Part shown: piece after piece, positions 1 to 8,948 of the stretch
Numbering within the stretch: position 1 is the stretch's first letter
How the letters are laid out: each line of letters starts with the position of its first letter
Assembly (NCBI RefSeq): GCF_001427665.1
Contig: NZ_LMHC01000001.1
Coordinates: 560,780 to 624,779 of the forward strand
Reading direction: 5' to 3'
DNA length: 64,000 bases
From: Caulobacter sp. Root655
Lineage (GTDB): Bacteria > Pseudomonadota > Alphaproteobacteria > Caulobacterales > Caulobacteraceae
The notes under the pieces: generated by a model
What the model was told of the DNA's origin: nothing
Seen by the model: only the letters and a program-made list of their open reading frames with translations
Databases searched by the model: none
Translations under genes and position numbers: made by a program

Positions 1-50
1 GAAACGGAGGAGGGGGCGATTCAAGAGCGAAAGTCGTGATCAAGGGATCG

Positions 51-665
51 CTATCCCCCGCGGGCCGAAAGCGTCATGCGCACCAGGGCGGCCAGGTTGT
101 CGGCGTGCATCTTGGCCATCAGCTTGGCGCGATAGATTTCGACCGTGCGCGGACTGATCCCCAGGTCGCGGGCGATGACCTTGTTGGGGTGGCCGTCGAC
201 CACCCCGTCCAGCACCTGGCGCTCGCGCTCGGACAGGGTCTCCAGGCGCTGCAGGGTCAGGGCGGTGTCGTCGGAGACCTGGGCCGAGGCGGGCGGCGGG
301 GCGGCCTCCAGGGCGCGGGCCACGGCGTCGAGGATGCGGGCCTCGCCGAACGGCTTCTCGATGAAGTCGACCACCCCGGCCCGCATGGCCTCGACCGCCA
401 GCGGGATGTCGCCGTGGCCGGTGATCATGATGATCGGTGTGCGGCAGCCCCGGGCGTTCAGCTCGCGCACCAGCTCCAGGCCGGTCATGTCGGGCATGCG
501 CATGTCGGTGATCACGCAGCCGGCCCCGTCCAGCGGCAGGGCGTCCAGCAGGGCCAGGGCCGAGACGTGGCTGCGCACCTCGAAATCGGCGGCTTCCAGC
601 AGGAAGGCCAGGGCCTCGCGGGCGCTCTCGTCGTCGTCGACCACATGGACCACGGCTTCACTCAT
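51..665 (-). CDS. fixJ: FixJ-family two-component response regulator
   Basis: Cytoplasmic transcription activator, 204 residues. The N-terminal receiver has an acidic cluster at residues 10-12 and the phospho-acceptor Asp54 in ITDMRMPD. The C-terminal LuxR/FixJ helix-turn-helix carries [19 protein letters not shown]. The start was set at the ATG giving [12 protein letters not shown]. That ATG overlaps the end of fixL by 8 bases (ATGAGTGA), so the pair is translationally coupled; an in-frame start three codons earlier is possible. In known rhizobial and Caulobacter systems FixJ activates fixK, whose product binds TTGAT-N4-ATCAA boxes. fixK itself is not visible here and may lie beyond the left edge. 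Confidence 0.93.
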   Translation of the reverse strand: MSEAVVHVVDDDESAREALAFLLEAADFEVRSHVSALALLDALPLDGAGCVITDMRMPDMTGLELVRELNARGCRTPIIMITGHGDIPLAVEAMRAGVVDFIEKPFGEARILDAVARALEAAPPPASAQVSDDTALTLQRLETLSERERQVLDGVVDGHPNKVIARDLGISPRTVEIYRAKLMAKMHADNLAALVRMTLSARGG

Positions 666-2136
666 CGATCGCATCCTCGTCGCGTTGGTCGTCGTCGTGC
701 TGGGCCGGCAGGGTGAAGTGGAACACCGTCCCGCCCTTGGGGTTGGCGTCGGCCCAGATGCGGCCGCCGTGCGCCTCGATGATCGAGCGCGAGATCGACA
801 GACCCACCCCCATGCCCTCGGCCTTGGTGGTCATGAACGGCTGGAACAGGCGGTCGCGGAAGTCGTCGTTGATGCCCGAGCCGGTGTCGGTGACGCTGAC
901 TTGGACCGAACCGCTGTCGAGCCGCTGGCTCGAGATGGTCAGTTCACGGCGCGGCGAGTCGGCCATGGCGTCGACGGCGTTGCGGATCAGGTTGACCAGG
1001 ACCTGCTGGATCTGCACCCGGTCGGCATAGACCGCGTCGGCGGCGGGATCCAGCTTCAGGCGGGTGGTGACCAGGTGCTCGCGCGCCCCGATCAGGGCCA
1101 GGGCGGCGGCGTCCTCGACCACCTTGGACAGGCTTTCGGGCGCCCGCTCGCTGGCCCCGCGCCGGACGAACTCGCGCATCCGGTGGATGACGTCGCCGGC
1201 CCGCAGGGCCTGGGCCGAGGCCTTGTCGACGGCGTCGCGCACCTTGGCCTGGTCCTCCGGTCGGCCGCGATCGAGCAGGCGACGCGAGCCGGTCAGCAGG
1301 TTGGCGATGGCCGACAGCGGCTGGTTCAGCTCGTGGGCCAGGGTCGAGGCCATCTCGCCCATGGCCGTCAGGCGCGAGACGTGGACCAGTTCGGTCTGCA
1401 GGTCGCGCAGCCGGGTCTCGGTCTGCTGGCGATCCGTCAGGTCACGGATGAAGCCGGTATAGAACGGCCTGGAACCCCGGGTCTCGCCCACCGCCAATTC
1501 CATGGGAAATGTCGAGCCGTCCTTGCGCTGGCCCACCACCACCCGGCCCGTGCCGATGATCCGCTGCTCGCCGGTGCGGGCGTAGCGGGCCAGGTAGCCG
1601 TCGTGGCCCTGGTGGTGCGGCTCGGGCATCAGCAGGCTGACATTGCGCCCGATCGCCTCGGCCGCGCTCCAGCCGAACAACCGCTCGGCGGCCGGGCTGA
1701 ACGAGGTCATGACGCCCGACAGGTCGATGACGATGACCGCGTCGGGGGCCGAGTCGAGGATCGACTGCAGGTGGTGGGTCATGGCGGCGGCGCGGCGGCG
1801 GGCGGCGTGGAACCAGCCGCCGCCGATCGACATGCCCACCCCGATCATCACGAACACCAGGCTCGACAGCGCCGTGGCCTGGTCGGGCAGGCCGCGCACC
1901 TTCAGCACCCACACCGCCGCGGCCGCCAGCACGGTGGCGAACAGTCCGGGCGCCAGGCCGCCGACCGCGGCGCTGATCAGCACCGCCGGCACGAACAGCA
2001 GGAAGGCCGAGGAGGCGGAGAAGCTGGGGGGCAGGGCCAGTTGGACCAGGCAGCAGGCGACCACCGTCGCCAGGGCCGCCAGATAGACGCGGGGCCGCAG
2101 GTCGCTGTGCAGCGTGCCGGCCGAAACCGTGGTCAT
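658..2136 (-). CDS. fixL: FixL oxygen-sensing histidine kinase
   Basis: Membrane-anchored haem-PAS histidine kinase of about 492 residues. Hydrophobic N-terminal segments (about residues 17-105) precede a PAS domain (about 120-240). The [10 protein letters not shown] segment places His178 at the haem-ligand position of rhizobial FixL, and GTGR (Arg198) matches the distal Arg that senses bound oxygen. The kinase follows with the H-box [10 protein letters not shown] (His268) and an ATPase domain with [16 protein letters not shown] and [10 protein letters not shown]. The reading frame opens with TTG at 2163, but ATG 2136 is the more ordinary start. It lies about 33 bases after cydC and overlaps fixJ, so cydD-cydC-fixL-fixJ look like one operon. 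Confidence 0.95.
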   Translation of the reverse strand: MTTVSAGTLHSDLRPRVYLAALATVVACCLVQLALPPSFSASSAFLLFVPAVLISAAVGGLAPGLFATVLAAAAVWVLKVRGLPDQATALSSLVFVMIGVGMSIGGGWFHAARRRAAAMTHHLQSILDSAPDAVIVIDLSGVMTSFSPAAERLFGWSAAEAIGRNVSLLMPEPHHQGHDGYLARYARTGEQRIIGTGRVVVGQRKDGSTFPMELAVGETRGSRPFYTGFIRDLTDRQQTETRLRDLQTELVHVSRLTAMGEMASTLAHELNQPLSAIANLLTGSRRLLDRGRPEDQAKVRDAVDKASAQALRAGDVIHRMREFVRRGASERAPESLSKVVEDAAALALIGAREHLVTTRLKLDPAADAVYADRVQIQQVLVNLIRNAVDAMADSPRRELTISSQRLDSGSVQVSVTDTGSGINDDFRDRLFQPFMTTKAEGMGVGLSISRSIIEAHGGRIWADANPKGGTVFHFTLPAQHDDDQRDEDAIDE

Positions 2137-2169
2137 CACGTGATAGCGGTCTCCGCTCCCCAAGGTCGG

Positions 2170-4035
2170 TTATCCTATAGCGCGGGGCGGAGCGATTGGC
2201 AGTTGCTGATCGCACAGGGCGCGTGGCGCGGCGCGGTGGCTGACCAGGACCAGGCCCTGGCCGGTGCGCTTGAGGCGGACGTCGAGGCGCTGGACGACCA
2301 GGGCCTCGGTGGCGGGGTCGAGGCCCTCGGTGGGTTCGTCCAGCAGCAGCCAGGGCGCGTCGCGCAGCAGGGCGCGGGCCAGGGACAGCCGCCGCCGTTC
2401 GCCGCCCGACAGGCGCTCGCCGTTCTCGCCGATCCAGGTGTCCAGGCCCTGGGGCAGGGCGCGGACCCGGGTTTCCAGGGCCGCGTCGGCCAGGGCGTCC
2501 CAGAGCGCGGTTTCGGCGTGGTCGCCGGCCAGGCGGAGGTTGGCGCGCACCGTGCCGGCGATCAGGGCGGCGTCCTGGGGGGCGTGGGCGAAGGCGGGGC
2601 GGAGGATCTGAACGTCCAGGGCTTCGACAGGTTGGCCGTCAATCTCCAACCTCAACCCCACACGCCGATCATCCCCGCGAAAGCGGGGACCCAAGCCGAG
2701 TTTGCGGCCTCGCTCGGCGGTCAATGGACCAAGGCCGCTTGGGTCCCCGCTTTCGCGGGGATGGTCGGAATTTGAGAGCCGCAGGGCCAGCAGTCGCTCC
2801 AGCACGGTGGTCTTGCCGCAGCCGGAGGGGCCGGTCAGGACCAGCCGCGACCCAGGCTCCAGGACAAGATCCCCAAAGCTCAGGCTCGGACGATCCGGCG
2901 CGGCAGGGGCGTCCGGCGTGGCCGGCGCATGAACCAGCACCTCGTCCAGCCGCTGAGCCGCCGCCTGCGCCCCCGCGTCCTGTTCGAACGCCTTGCCCAG
3001 ACCGCCAAGCCCCTCCAGCGCCATGGCGGCCGCCAGGCCGGCCATGGCCGCCAGGGGCGCGGCGGCGGCATGGGCGAAGGCCAGGGTCAGGGCGACGGCG
3101 AGGCCGAGGATCAGGCCCTGCAGTACGGCCAGCCAGCCCTGGGCGGCGACGGCCTGGCGCTTGAGGTCGTCCAACGCCCGGCCCAGGGCCTCGACCTCTT
3201 CGGCGGCGCGGTCCTGGGCGCCATAGACCCGCAGCTCCGGCGCGGCGGCGGCATGGGCGGCCAGGGCATCCTTCAGGGCCCCGGCGGCCCGCTGGAGGGC
3301 GGGACCGGTGCGGGCGTTGAGGCGGCGGGCCAGCCAATGGGCGGAGGTCACCGCGCCGGCCACCGCCACGGCCACGACCAGGGCCGGGGCCCAGCCGGCC
3401 GGGGCGGCCATGGCCAGGCCGGCGGCGACCGCCGCACCCGCCCCCCAGGGGGCCGACAGGCGGATGAAGCGGGTCTCGACGGCGTCGATGTCCTGCACCA
3501 GCCGGGCCGAGGCCTCGCCGCGCGACAGGGCCAGGGCCTGGGCCGGCGGGCTGGCCGCCAGCGACGCGAACAGGGCCGGGCGAATGGCGGCCAGGGCCTT
3601 GAGCGCGGCGGCGTGGCCGCTCAGCCGCTCCAGGTAGCGGAAGGCGGTGCGCAGGATGGCCAGCAGCCGGATGCCGGCGCTGGGCAGCAGCACGTTGAAG
3701 GCCTGGGCGCTGGCCAGCCCGGCCAGGCCGGCGATGGCGGCGCCGGTCAGGAACCAGCCCGACAGGCCTAGCAGCAGCACCGTCGCCGCCCCGACGACGG
3801 CGGCCGAGGCGGCGGCCAGGCGCAGGCCGTCGGCGTGGCGCCGGCGCTGCTGGCGGATGAGAAGGGCCAAGGGCGACTCCCTTCCCCCTGGAGGGGGGAA
3901 GGGCTGGGGCTGGGGGTGGCGCCGCTGGCGGGTTTCACGCGGGCCGAACCCCATCCGGAAAGTCTTCCACCCCCGTCCCCGACCCTTCCCCCCTCCAGGG
4001 GGAAGGGAGCCGCCTGTTGTTCCGGGCCCGCTCAC
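2170..4035 (-). CDS. cydC: Cysteine/glutathione ABC exporter subunit CydC carrying in-frame repeats
   Basis: Fused transmembrane-ATPase half-transporter. With CydD it exports cysteine and glutathione to the periplasm, needed for cytochrome bd assembly. After an atypical N-terminus come the membrane domain (about residues 60-340) and the ATPase with Walker A GPSGCGKTT, signature LSGGERRRLSLA and Walker B LLLDEPTEG. Between Walker A and the Q-loop region an extra stretch of about 35 residues (SDHPRESGDPSG ... PRFRGDD) is encoded by a palindromic repeat. GTG 4035 overlaps the cydD stop (GTGA), but the first ~55 residues are repeat-encoded. TTG 3870, preceded by AAGGGAG, would start the protein at the conserved LALLIRQQ; the start is therefore uncertain. 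Confidence 0.9.
   Translation of the reverse strand: MSGPGTTGGSLPPGGGKGRGRGWKTFRMGFGPRETRQRRHPQPQPFPPPGGRESPLALLIRQQRRRHADGLRLAAASAAVVGAATVLLLGLSGWFLTGAAIAGLAGLASAQAFNVLLPSAGIRLLAILRTAFRYLERLSGHAAALKALAAIRPALFASLAASPPAQALALSRGEASARLVQDIDAVETRFIRLSAPWGAGAAVAAGLAMAAPAGWAPALVVAVAVAGAVTSAHWLARRLNARTGPALQRAAGALKDALAAHAAAAPELRVYGAQDRAAEEVEALGRALDDLKRQAVAAQGWLAVLQGLILGLAVALTLAFAHAAAAPLAAMAGLAAAMALEGLGGLGKAFEQDAGAQAAAQRLDEVLVHAPATPDAPAAPDRPSLSFGDLVLEPGSRLVLTGPSGCGKTTVLERLLALRLSNSDHPRESGDPSGLGPLTAERGRKLGLGPRFRGDDRRVGLRLEIDGQPVEALDVQILRPAFAHAPQDAALIAGTVRANLRLAGDHAETALWDALADAALETRVRALPQGLDTWIGENGERLSGGERRRLSLARALLRDAPWLLLDEPTEGLDPATEALVVQRLDVRLKRTGQGLVLVSHRAAPRALCDQQLPIAPPRAIG
2664..2768 (-). repeat. 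In-frame palindromic repeat inside cydC
   Basis: Two perfect 27-base inverted arms (2670-2696 and 2737-2763), extended imperfectly outward on both sides. Each arm contains its own hairpin CCCCGCGAAAGCGGGG. The element lies wholly inside the cydC ATPase domain, keeps the frame open and adds roughly 35 residues. No other copy of this arm occurs in the window. Confidence 0.9.
3877..4009. repeat. Palindromic repeat, family D copy 1 (cydD-cydC junction)
   Basis: Inverted arms TCCCTTCCCCCTGGAGGGGG (left) and the complementary CCCTCCAGGGGGAAGGGA (right), each itself a hairpin. It fills the space between the cydD stop and the conserved part of cydC, and its frame is open in the cydC direction. Its left arm supplies the AAGGGAG that could serve as ribosome-binding site for TTG 3870. 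A second copy lies at 15082-15213. Confidence 0.85.
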
Positions 4036-5690
4036 AGGCGCACCACGCGGTCGGCCAGGGCGGCCAGGACTTCGGAATGGGTGGCGATCAGCGTGGTGCG
4101 GCCCTCCGCGGCCTGGCGGATGACCGGCAGCAGGGCCAGCTCCGACGCCGCGTCAAGGTCGGCGGTCGGTTCGTCCAGCAGCAGGATCGTGGCGGGCTTG
4201 AGCATGGCGCGGGCCAGGGAGAGGCGCCGGCGCTCGCCGCCCGACAGGCCGGCGCCGCGTTCGTCGAGGCGGGCGTCCAGGCCGCCGCGCCCGTCCAGCA
4301 CCTGGGCCAGGCCGACGATGCGGGCCACCTGTTCGAGCTGGTCGCGCGCGGCGGTCGGCCAGGCCAGGGCCAGGTTGTCGGCCAGGGTTCCCGGCAGGAC
4401 CAGCGGCGACTGGCCCGCCCAGGCGACGGCGGCGGCGATCGAGCCCAGGTGCGACAGCCGCCGGTCGCCGACCAGCACCTCGCCGCCGCTCAAGGGCGCC
4501 AGGCCCAGCAACAGGTTCAGCAGGGTGGTCTTGCCGCTGCCGCTGGGGCCGAGCAGGGCGACGACCTCGCCGGGCGCGACGTCGAGGTCGAAGCCCTCGA
4601 ACACCGGGGTCTCGCCCACCCCGTAGGCGACGGTCACCGCCTGGAAGCGGAGAGCGGGCGGGGCCTTGAACGTCACGAGGGGCGGGGCCGGTGCGGGGGC
4701 GGGCAGGGCGGCCAGGGTCTGGGCGGCGGCCTCGGCGGCCTGGCGGTCGTGATAGGCGGCGGCCAGGCGGCGCAGCGGGGCGTAGACCTCCGGCGCCAGG
4801 GCCAGGGCGAAGAAGGCCCGCTTGAGGTCCAGCTGTTCGGGAACCGGGAAGGGCAGCAGCCGCAACAGGTTGAAGCCGCAATAGACCGCCACCAGGGCCA
4901 CCGACAGGGCGGCGAAGAACTCCAGCGCGCCCGACGACAGGAAGGCGACCCTCAGCACACGGATCGTACGACGAGCCAGGTCCTCGGCGGCCAGGGACAG
5001 GTCGCGGGTCACGGCGCCCTCGGCCTGGAAGGCCAAAACCACCGGCAGGGCGCGCACCCGGTCGAGGAACAGGCTTGAGAGCCGCTCCAGGGCCAGGAAC
5101 TGCCGCCGCGACTCCTCGGCCGCCGCCCCGCCGGCTAGGGCCATGACCAGGCCGAAGGGGATCAAGGTCAGCAGCAGGATGGCGGCCGCCACCGGCGTGG
5201 CCACGGCGATGGCGGCGATGATCAGCAACGGCGCGAGCGCCGAGGCCAGCCGGGCGGGCATGAAGCGGGAGATATGGCCGTCCAGCGCCTCGACGCCCTC
5301 GACCGCGGCCGACAAGGCCTCGCCGCCGGTGCGTCTCGCCACGCCATGGCCGAGGATGGCGGCGACGGCCTCATGCCGAGCCCGGGCCTTGACCCCTGCG
5401 GCGGCCTTGGCGCCCGCCTCGGCGGCCCGCCTGGCCAGCAGGCCGCGCGCCAGGGCGGCGGCCGCGATCAGGACCAGCCAGGGCGCGGCGGCGGCCAGGC
5501 CGCGCGGCAGGGCGTCGATGGCCAATGCGTCGATGGAAAGGGCCAGGCCGGCGGCGAAGGCGATGGCGGCGGGCACGTCGGCCAGCAGCCACAGCGGCGC
5601 GGCCTGGCGCGCCCGGCCGCCGGCCAAACCGATGGTCTTCAGCCAGGGCCGCGCGACGGCGTCGAGGTCGGCGGTGAAACTGACGGGCAT
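4032..5690 (-). CDS. cydD: Cysteine/glutathione ABC exporter subunit CydD
   Basis: Partner of CydC, 552 residues, inner membrane. The transmembrane domain covers about residues 1-320; the ATPase shows Walker A GPSGSGKTT, signature LSGGERRRLSLA and Walker B ILLLDEPTADLDAA. The start is ATG 5690 (MPVSFTADLD). A longer frame from 5738 is rejected because its first codon lies inside the FNR/FixK box. First gene of the putative cydDC-fixLJ operon and divergent from cydAB, so all functions needed for cytochrome bd are under one control region. Confidence 0.93.
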   Translation of the reverse strand: MPVSFTADLDAVARPWLKTIGLAGGRARQAAPLWLLADVPAAIAFAAGLALSIDALAIDALPRGLAAAAPWLVLIAAAALARGLLARRAAEAGAKAAAGVKARARHEAVAAILGHGVARRTGGEALSAAVEGVEALDGHISRFMPARLASALAPLLIIAAIAVATPVAAAILLLTLIPFGLVMALAGGAAAEESRRQFLALERLSSLFLDRVRALPVVLAFQAEGAVTRDLSLAAEDLARRTIRVLRVAFLSSGALEFFAALSVALVAVYCGFNLLRLLPFPVPEQLDLKRAFFALALAPEVYAPLRRLAAAYHDRQAAEAAAQTLAALPAPAPAPPLVTFKAPPALRFQAVTVAYGVGETPVFEGFDLDVAPGEVVALLGPSGSGKTTLLNLLLGLAPLSGGEVLVGDRRLSHLGSIAAAVAWAGQSPLVLPGTLADNLALAWPTAARDQLEQVARIVGLAQVLDGRGGLDARLDERGAGLSGGERRRLSLARAMLKPATILLLDEPTADLDAASELALLPVIRQAAEGRTTLIATHSEVLAALADRVVRL

Positions 5691-5725
5691 GCACTCGTGT
5701 TCAAGGAAAAGGGCGGGGGCGTCCT

Positions 5726-5739
5726 TGATCCGGATCAAA
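5726..5739. promoter_or_regulatory. Perfect FNR/FixK box between cydDC-fixLJ and cydABX
   Basis: TTGATCCGGATCAA is a perfect 14-base palindrome matching TTGAT-N4-ATCAA. Its centre (5732.5) is about 42 bases from the cydD ATG and about 83 bases from the cydA ATG. At the usual class II position (-41.5) transcription would begin near 5691 leftward, giving a nearly leaderless cydD mRNA, and near 5774 rightward. FixK control of bd oxidase genes is established for Caulobacter; use of this exact site is inferred. Confidence 0.85.
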
Positions 5740-5815
5740 GCGTTCTAGCCACAACGCGTCTAGGGGTGGATGGTCGCTGGCGCGATCAATCGCCACGCGA
5801 CAACCGGAGCGCTTC

Positions 5816-7381
5816 ATGGACCCCGCCGTCGTCGATCTTTCCCGTCTGCAGTTCGCCCTGACGGCGCTGTACCACTTCCTGTTCGTCCCCCTCACGCTCG
5901 GCCTTTCCTTCATGCTGGTGATCATGGAGAGCGTCTATGTGATGACCAAGCGGCCGATCTGGCGGACCACGACGCGGTTCTGGGGCACGCTGTTCGGCAT
6001 CAACTTCGTGCTCGGGGTCGCCACCGGCCTGACCATGGAGTTCCAGTTCGGCATGAACTGGTCCTACTATTCGCACTATGTCGGCGACATCTTCGGCGCG
6101 CCGCTGGCCATCGAGGGGCTGATGGCCTTCTTCCTCGAGGCCACCTTCGTGGGCCTGATGTTCTTCGGCTGGGACAAGCTGAAGCCGGTGGCCCACCTGG
6201 GCGTGACGTTCATGGTCGCCCTGGGCACCAACCTGTCGGCCCTGTGGATCCTGGTGGCCAACGGCTGGATGCAGAACCCGGTCGGCGCGGCCTTCAATCC
6301 CGACACCCTGCGGATGGAGGTCACCGACTTCAAGGCGGTGCTGTTCAATCCGGTGGCTCAGGCCAAGTTCGTGCACACGGTCAGCGCCGGCTACACCATC
6401 GCCGCCGTCTTCGTGCTGGGCGTTTCCGCCTATTACCTGCTGAAGGGCAAGCACAGGAGCGTCGCCAAGCGGTCGCTGACCGTGGCCGCCGCCTTCGGCC
6501 TGGCCTCGTCGCTGTCGGTGGTCGTGCTGGGCGACGAGAGCGGCTACGCCCTGACCGACAACCAGAAAATGAAGCTCGCGGCCCTGGAGGCCATGTGGGA
6601 GACCGAGCCGGCCCCGGCCGGCCTGACGGCGTTCGGCATCCCCAGCCTGAAGGACCGCAAGACCCACGCCGAGATCAAGATCCCCTATGTGCTGGGCCTG
6701 ATCGCCACCCGCAGCCTCGACCGCCCGGTGGCCGGCATCTTCGAACTGGTCGCCCAGGCCGAAGGCCGCATCGAGAACGGCGTCATCGCCTATGGCGCGC
6801 TGGAGACCCTGAAGGCCAACCCCAAGGACCTGACGGCGCGCGGCGTGTTCGAGACCCACCGTCGCGACCTGGGCTACGCCCTGCTGCTCAAGCGCTATGT
6901 CGCCGACCCGCGCCAGGCCGACCAGGCCCTGATCGCCAAGACCGCCTGGGACACCGTGCCCAACGTGCCGGTGATGTTCTGGGCGTTCCGGATCATGGCC
7001 GGGACCGGGATGCTGATGATCGCCCTGTTCGCCACGGCCTTCCTTCTGGTCACCCTGCGCCGGCACGAGACCCGGTGGTTCCTGCGCCTGGCCGTCATCG
7101 CCATCCCGCTGCCGTGGATCGCCACCGAGCTGGGCTGGGTGCTGGCCGAGGTCGGCCGCCAGCCCTGGGCGGTGGAGGGCGTGCTGCCCACCTTCCTGGC
7201 CCCGTCCACCCTCAGCGTGGCGCAGCTGCTGACCAGCATCGTCGTCTTCACCCTGCTCTACGGCGCCCTGGCGGTGGTCGAGGTCGGGCTGATCCTCAAG
7301 ACCATCAAGAAGGGCCCCTTCGCCGACCAGGAGGCCTTCCCGTCCCACCACGCCGGCCCCGCCGGCGAAGCCGTCGCCTAA
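5816..7381 (+). CDS. cydA: Cytochrome bd ubiquinol oxidase subunit I
   Basis: Membrane subunit of the high-affinity cytochrome bd quinol oxidase, 521 residues, close to the E. coli length. His20 in LYHFLFVPLTLG matches the haem b595 ligand; FVHTVSAGYT carries the second conserved His and MFWAFRIMAG the Met ligand of b558. The long periplasmic Q-loop, beginning near GDESGYALTDNQKMKL, is present, and GRQPW closes the conserved core. GGAG lies six bases before the ATG. First gene of cydABX, downstream of the FNR/FixK box. Confidence 0.97.
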   Translation: MDPAVVDLSRLQFALTALYHFLFVPLTLGLSFMLVIMESVYVMTKRPIWRTTTRFWGTLFGINFVLGVATGLTMEFQFGMNWSYYSHYVGDIFGAPLAIEGLMAFFLEATFVGLMFFGWDKLKPVAHLGVTFMVALGTNLSALWILVANGWMQNPVGAAFNPDTLRMEVTDFKAVLFNPVAQAKFVHTVSAGYTIAAVFVLGVSAYYLLKGKHRSVAKRSLTVAAAFGLASSLSVVVLGDESGYALTDNQKMKLAALEAMWETEPAPAGLTAFGIPSLKDRKTHAEIKIPYVLGLIATRSLDRPVAGIFELVAQAEGRIENGVIAYGALETLKANPKDLTARGVFETHRRDLGYALLLKRYVADPRQADQALIAKTAWDTVPNVPVMFWAFRIMAGTGMLMIALFATAFLLVTLRRHETRWFLRLAVIAIPLPWIATELGWVLAEVGRQPWAVEGVLPTFLAPSTLSVAQLLTSIVVFTLLYGALAVVEVGLILKTIKKGPFADQEAFPSHHAGPAGEAVA

Positions 7382-7393
7382 GGAGATCGCACC

Positions 7394-8536
7394 ATGGAAC
7401 TCCCGATCGACTATCCGACTCTTCGCCTGATCTGGTGGGCCCTGCTGGGCGTGCTGCTGATCGGCTTCGCGCTGACCGACGGCTTCGACATGGGGGTCGG
7501 CGCCCTGCTGCCCTTCGTCGCCAGGACCGACGAGGAGCGCCGCATGGTGATCAACACCGTCGGCGCCACCTGGGAAGGCAACCAGGTGTGGTTCATCACC
7601 GGCGGGGCCTCGATCTTCGCCGCCTGGCCGCTGGTCTACGGCGTCAGCTTCTCGGGCTTCTACCTGGCCATCTTCCTCGTGCTGGTGGCGATGATCCTGC
7701 GGCCGGTGGGCTTCAAGTACCGCTCCAAGCGGCCGGACCCGCGCTGGCGGGCGTTCTGGGACTGGGCGCTGTTCACCGGCAGCTTCGTGCCGGTGCTGGT
7801 GTTCGGCGTGGCCGTGGGCAACGTGCTGCAGGGCGCGCCGTTCAAGCTGGATAGCGACCTGCGCACCACCTATCACGGCGCGTTCCTGGGCCTGTTCACC
7901 CCCTTCACCTTGGTCTGCGGCCTGCTGTCGACAGCCATGCTGGTGCTGCACGGCGCGGCCTGGCTGGGCGTCAAGGCCGAGGCGGGGCCGGTGCAGGACC
8001 GCGCCCGGCGGTTCGGCGCGGCGGCCGGGGTCGCCAGCCTGCTGCTGTTCCTGGTCGGCGGCCTGCTGGCCACGCGCCTGGGCTTCCGCCTGGAGGGCGT
8101 GATCGATCCGGCCGCGCCGTCCAACCCGCTGCGGGCCGCCGCCATCGCCGCGCCGGGCGCCTGGTTCGACAACTTCGGCCGCCATCCCTGGATGCTGGTC
8201 GCCCCGGCGCTGGGCTTCCTGGGCGCGCTGGTCGCCCTGGCCGGCCTGTGGAAGCGCTCGGCGGCCCTGGCGTTCGGCGGCTCCTCGGCCTCGGCGGCGG
8301 GGATCATCGCCACGGTCGGGCTGTCGATGTTTCCGTTCATCCTGCCCAGCAGCATCGATCCGCGCTCCAGCCTGACGGTGTGGAACGCCTCATCCAGCCA
8401 CCTGACCCTGTTCATCATGCTGATCGTCGTGGTGGTGCTGATGCCGCTGGTGCTGCTCTACACCGCCTGGGTCTACAAGGTGCTGTGGGGCCGGACGAGC
8501 ACCGCCGCCCTGAAGACCGATCCCGCCCTTTACTGA
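7394..8536 (+). CDS. cydB: Cytochrome bd ubiquinol oxidase subunit II
   Basis: Second large membrane subunit of cytochrome bd, 380 residues with multiple hydrophobic segments. The family N-terminus is clear: [20 protein letters not shown] followed by [10 protein letters not shown], then [15 protein letters not shown]. It starts 12 bases after cydA with AGGAG ahead of the ATG. It contains no haem; in the family it stabilises CydA. It is followed closely by the tiny cydX, completing the operon. Confidence 0.97.
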   Translation: MELPIDYPTLRLIWWALLGVLLIGFALTDGFDMGVGALLPFVARTDEERRMVINTVGATWEGNQVWFITGGASIFAAWPLVYGVSFSGFYLAIFLVLVAMILRPVGFKYRSKRPDPRWRAFWDWALFTGSFVPVLVFGVAVGNVLQGAPFKLDSDLRTTYHGAFLGLFTPFTLVCGLLSTAMLVLHGAAWLGVKAEAGPVQDRARRFGAAAGVASLLLFLVGGLLATRLGFRLEGVIDPAAPSNPLRAAAIAAPGAWFDNFGRHPWMLVAPALGFLGALVALAGLWKRSAALAFGGSSASAAGIIATVGLSMFPFILPSSIDPRSSLTVWNASSSHLTLFIMLIVVVVLMPLVLLYTAWVYKVLWGRTSTAALKTDPALY

Positions 8537-8548
8537 GGAGACCAAGCC

Positions 8549-8671
8549 ATGTGGTATTTCACCTGGGTTCTGGGCCTGGGCCTGGCCGTCGCCTTCGGGG
8601 TGCTGAACGGCGTCTGGTACGAGTTCAACCTGACGGACGACGGGGACCTGGGGGCCTCGGAGCCGGATTGA
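8549..8671 (+). CDS. cydX: Cytochrome bd small subunit CydX (YbgT family)
   Basis: A 40-residue single-pass membrane peptide beginning MWYFTWVLGLGLAVAFGVLN, the CydX/YbgT signature, with an acidic tail ending EPD. GAGGAG lies eight bases before the ATG and the gene starts 12 bases after cydB. CydX binds CydA near haem b595 and stabilises the active oxidase. It is easy to miss because of its size. Confidence 0.92.
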   Translation: MWYFTWVLGLGLAVAFGVLNGVWYEFNLTDDGDLGASEPD

Positions 8672-8691
8672 GGCGCTGCTGGACACGCAAA

Positions 8692-8826
8692 GCCTCCCCC
8701 TGTGGGGGAGGCGGCCGAAGGCCGGAGGGGGGAGTTTTTAGGATCGTCGATCGTAGGTTCGGCCATCTTCCGATAACTCCCCCCTCCGTCGGCTGGGCCG
8801 ACACCTCCCCCACAGGGGGAGGACCT
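8692..8826. repeat. Palindromic repeat, family A copy 1
   Basis: Arms GCCTCCCCCTGTGGGGGAGG and CCTCCCCCACAGGGGGAGG, each able to fold alone, with inner inverted segments (GGAGGGGGGAGTT / AACTCCCCCCTCC). It follows cydX and may act as its transcript end, although no T-tract is seen. Other copies: 22254, 45620, 49153 and 61570. Confidence 0.88.
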
Positions 8827-8882
8827 TGGTCGGGCGCTACGGGCGGCAACGCGACAATTCGGCGCGCCGCCGGTAGCTCTGC

Positions 8883-8897
8883 ATTAACCGTTATTAA
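8883..8897. promoter_or_regulatory. Candidate CtrA-like site upstream of cheW
   Basis: ATTAACCGTTATTAAAC contains two TTAA half-sites separated by six bases, one fewer than the TTAA-N7-TTAA CtrA consensus of Caulobacter. It is AT-rich in a GC-rich region and lies about 55 bases before the cheW start. The spacing deviation makes this only a candidate. Confidence 0.3.
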
Positions 8898-8948
8898 ACG
8901 GCGTCCGGGCTCTTGTGGCGGCCATATCTCGAGCCCCTGGGAACGACC

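Noticed and set aside
1..50. Sequence left of fixJ as a fixK or fixT gene end or an FNR box
   Set aside because: Only 50 bases with a TTGATC half-site on the minus strand; too little to support any feature.
145..2775. 876-codon open frame on the plus strand across fixJ, fixL and cydC
   Set aside because: It is antisense to three well-recognised genes, has a composition typical of GC-rich shadow frames and contains no protein-like motif. Similar long antisense frames (for example 5786-8185, 11138-12733 and 47261-49966) were ignored for the same reason.
5688..5738. Longer cydD frame starting at 5738
   Set aside because: Its start codon lies within the FNR/FixK box and the added residues do not resemble CydD.
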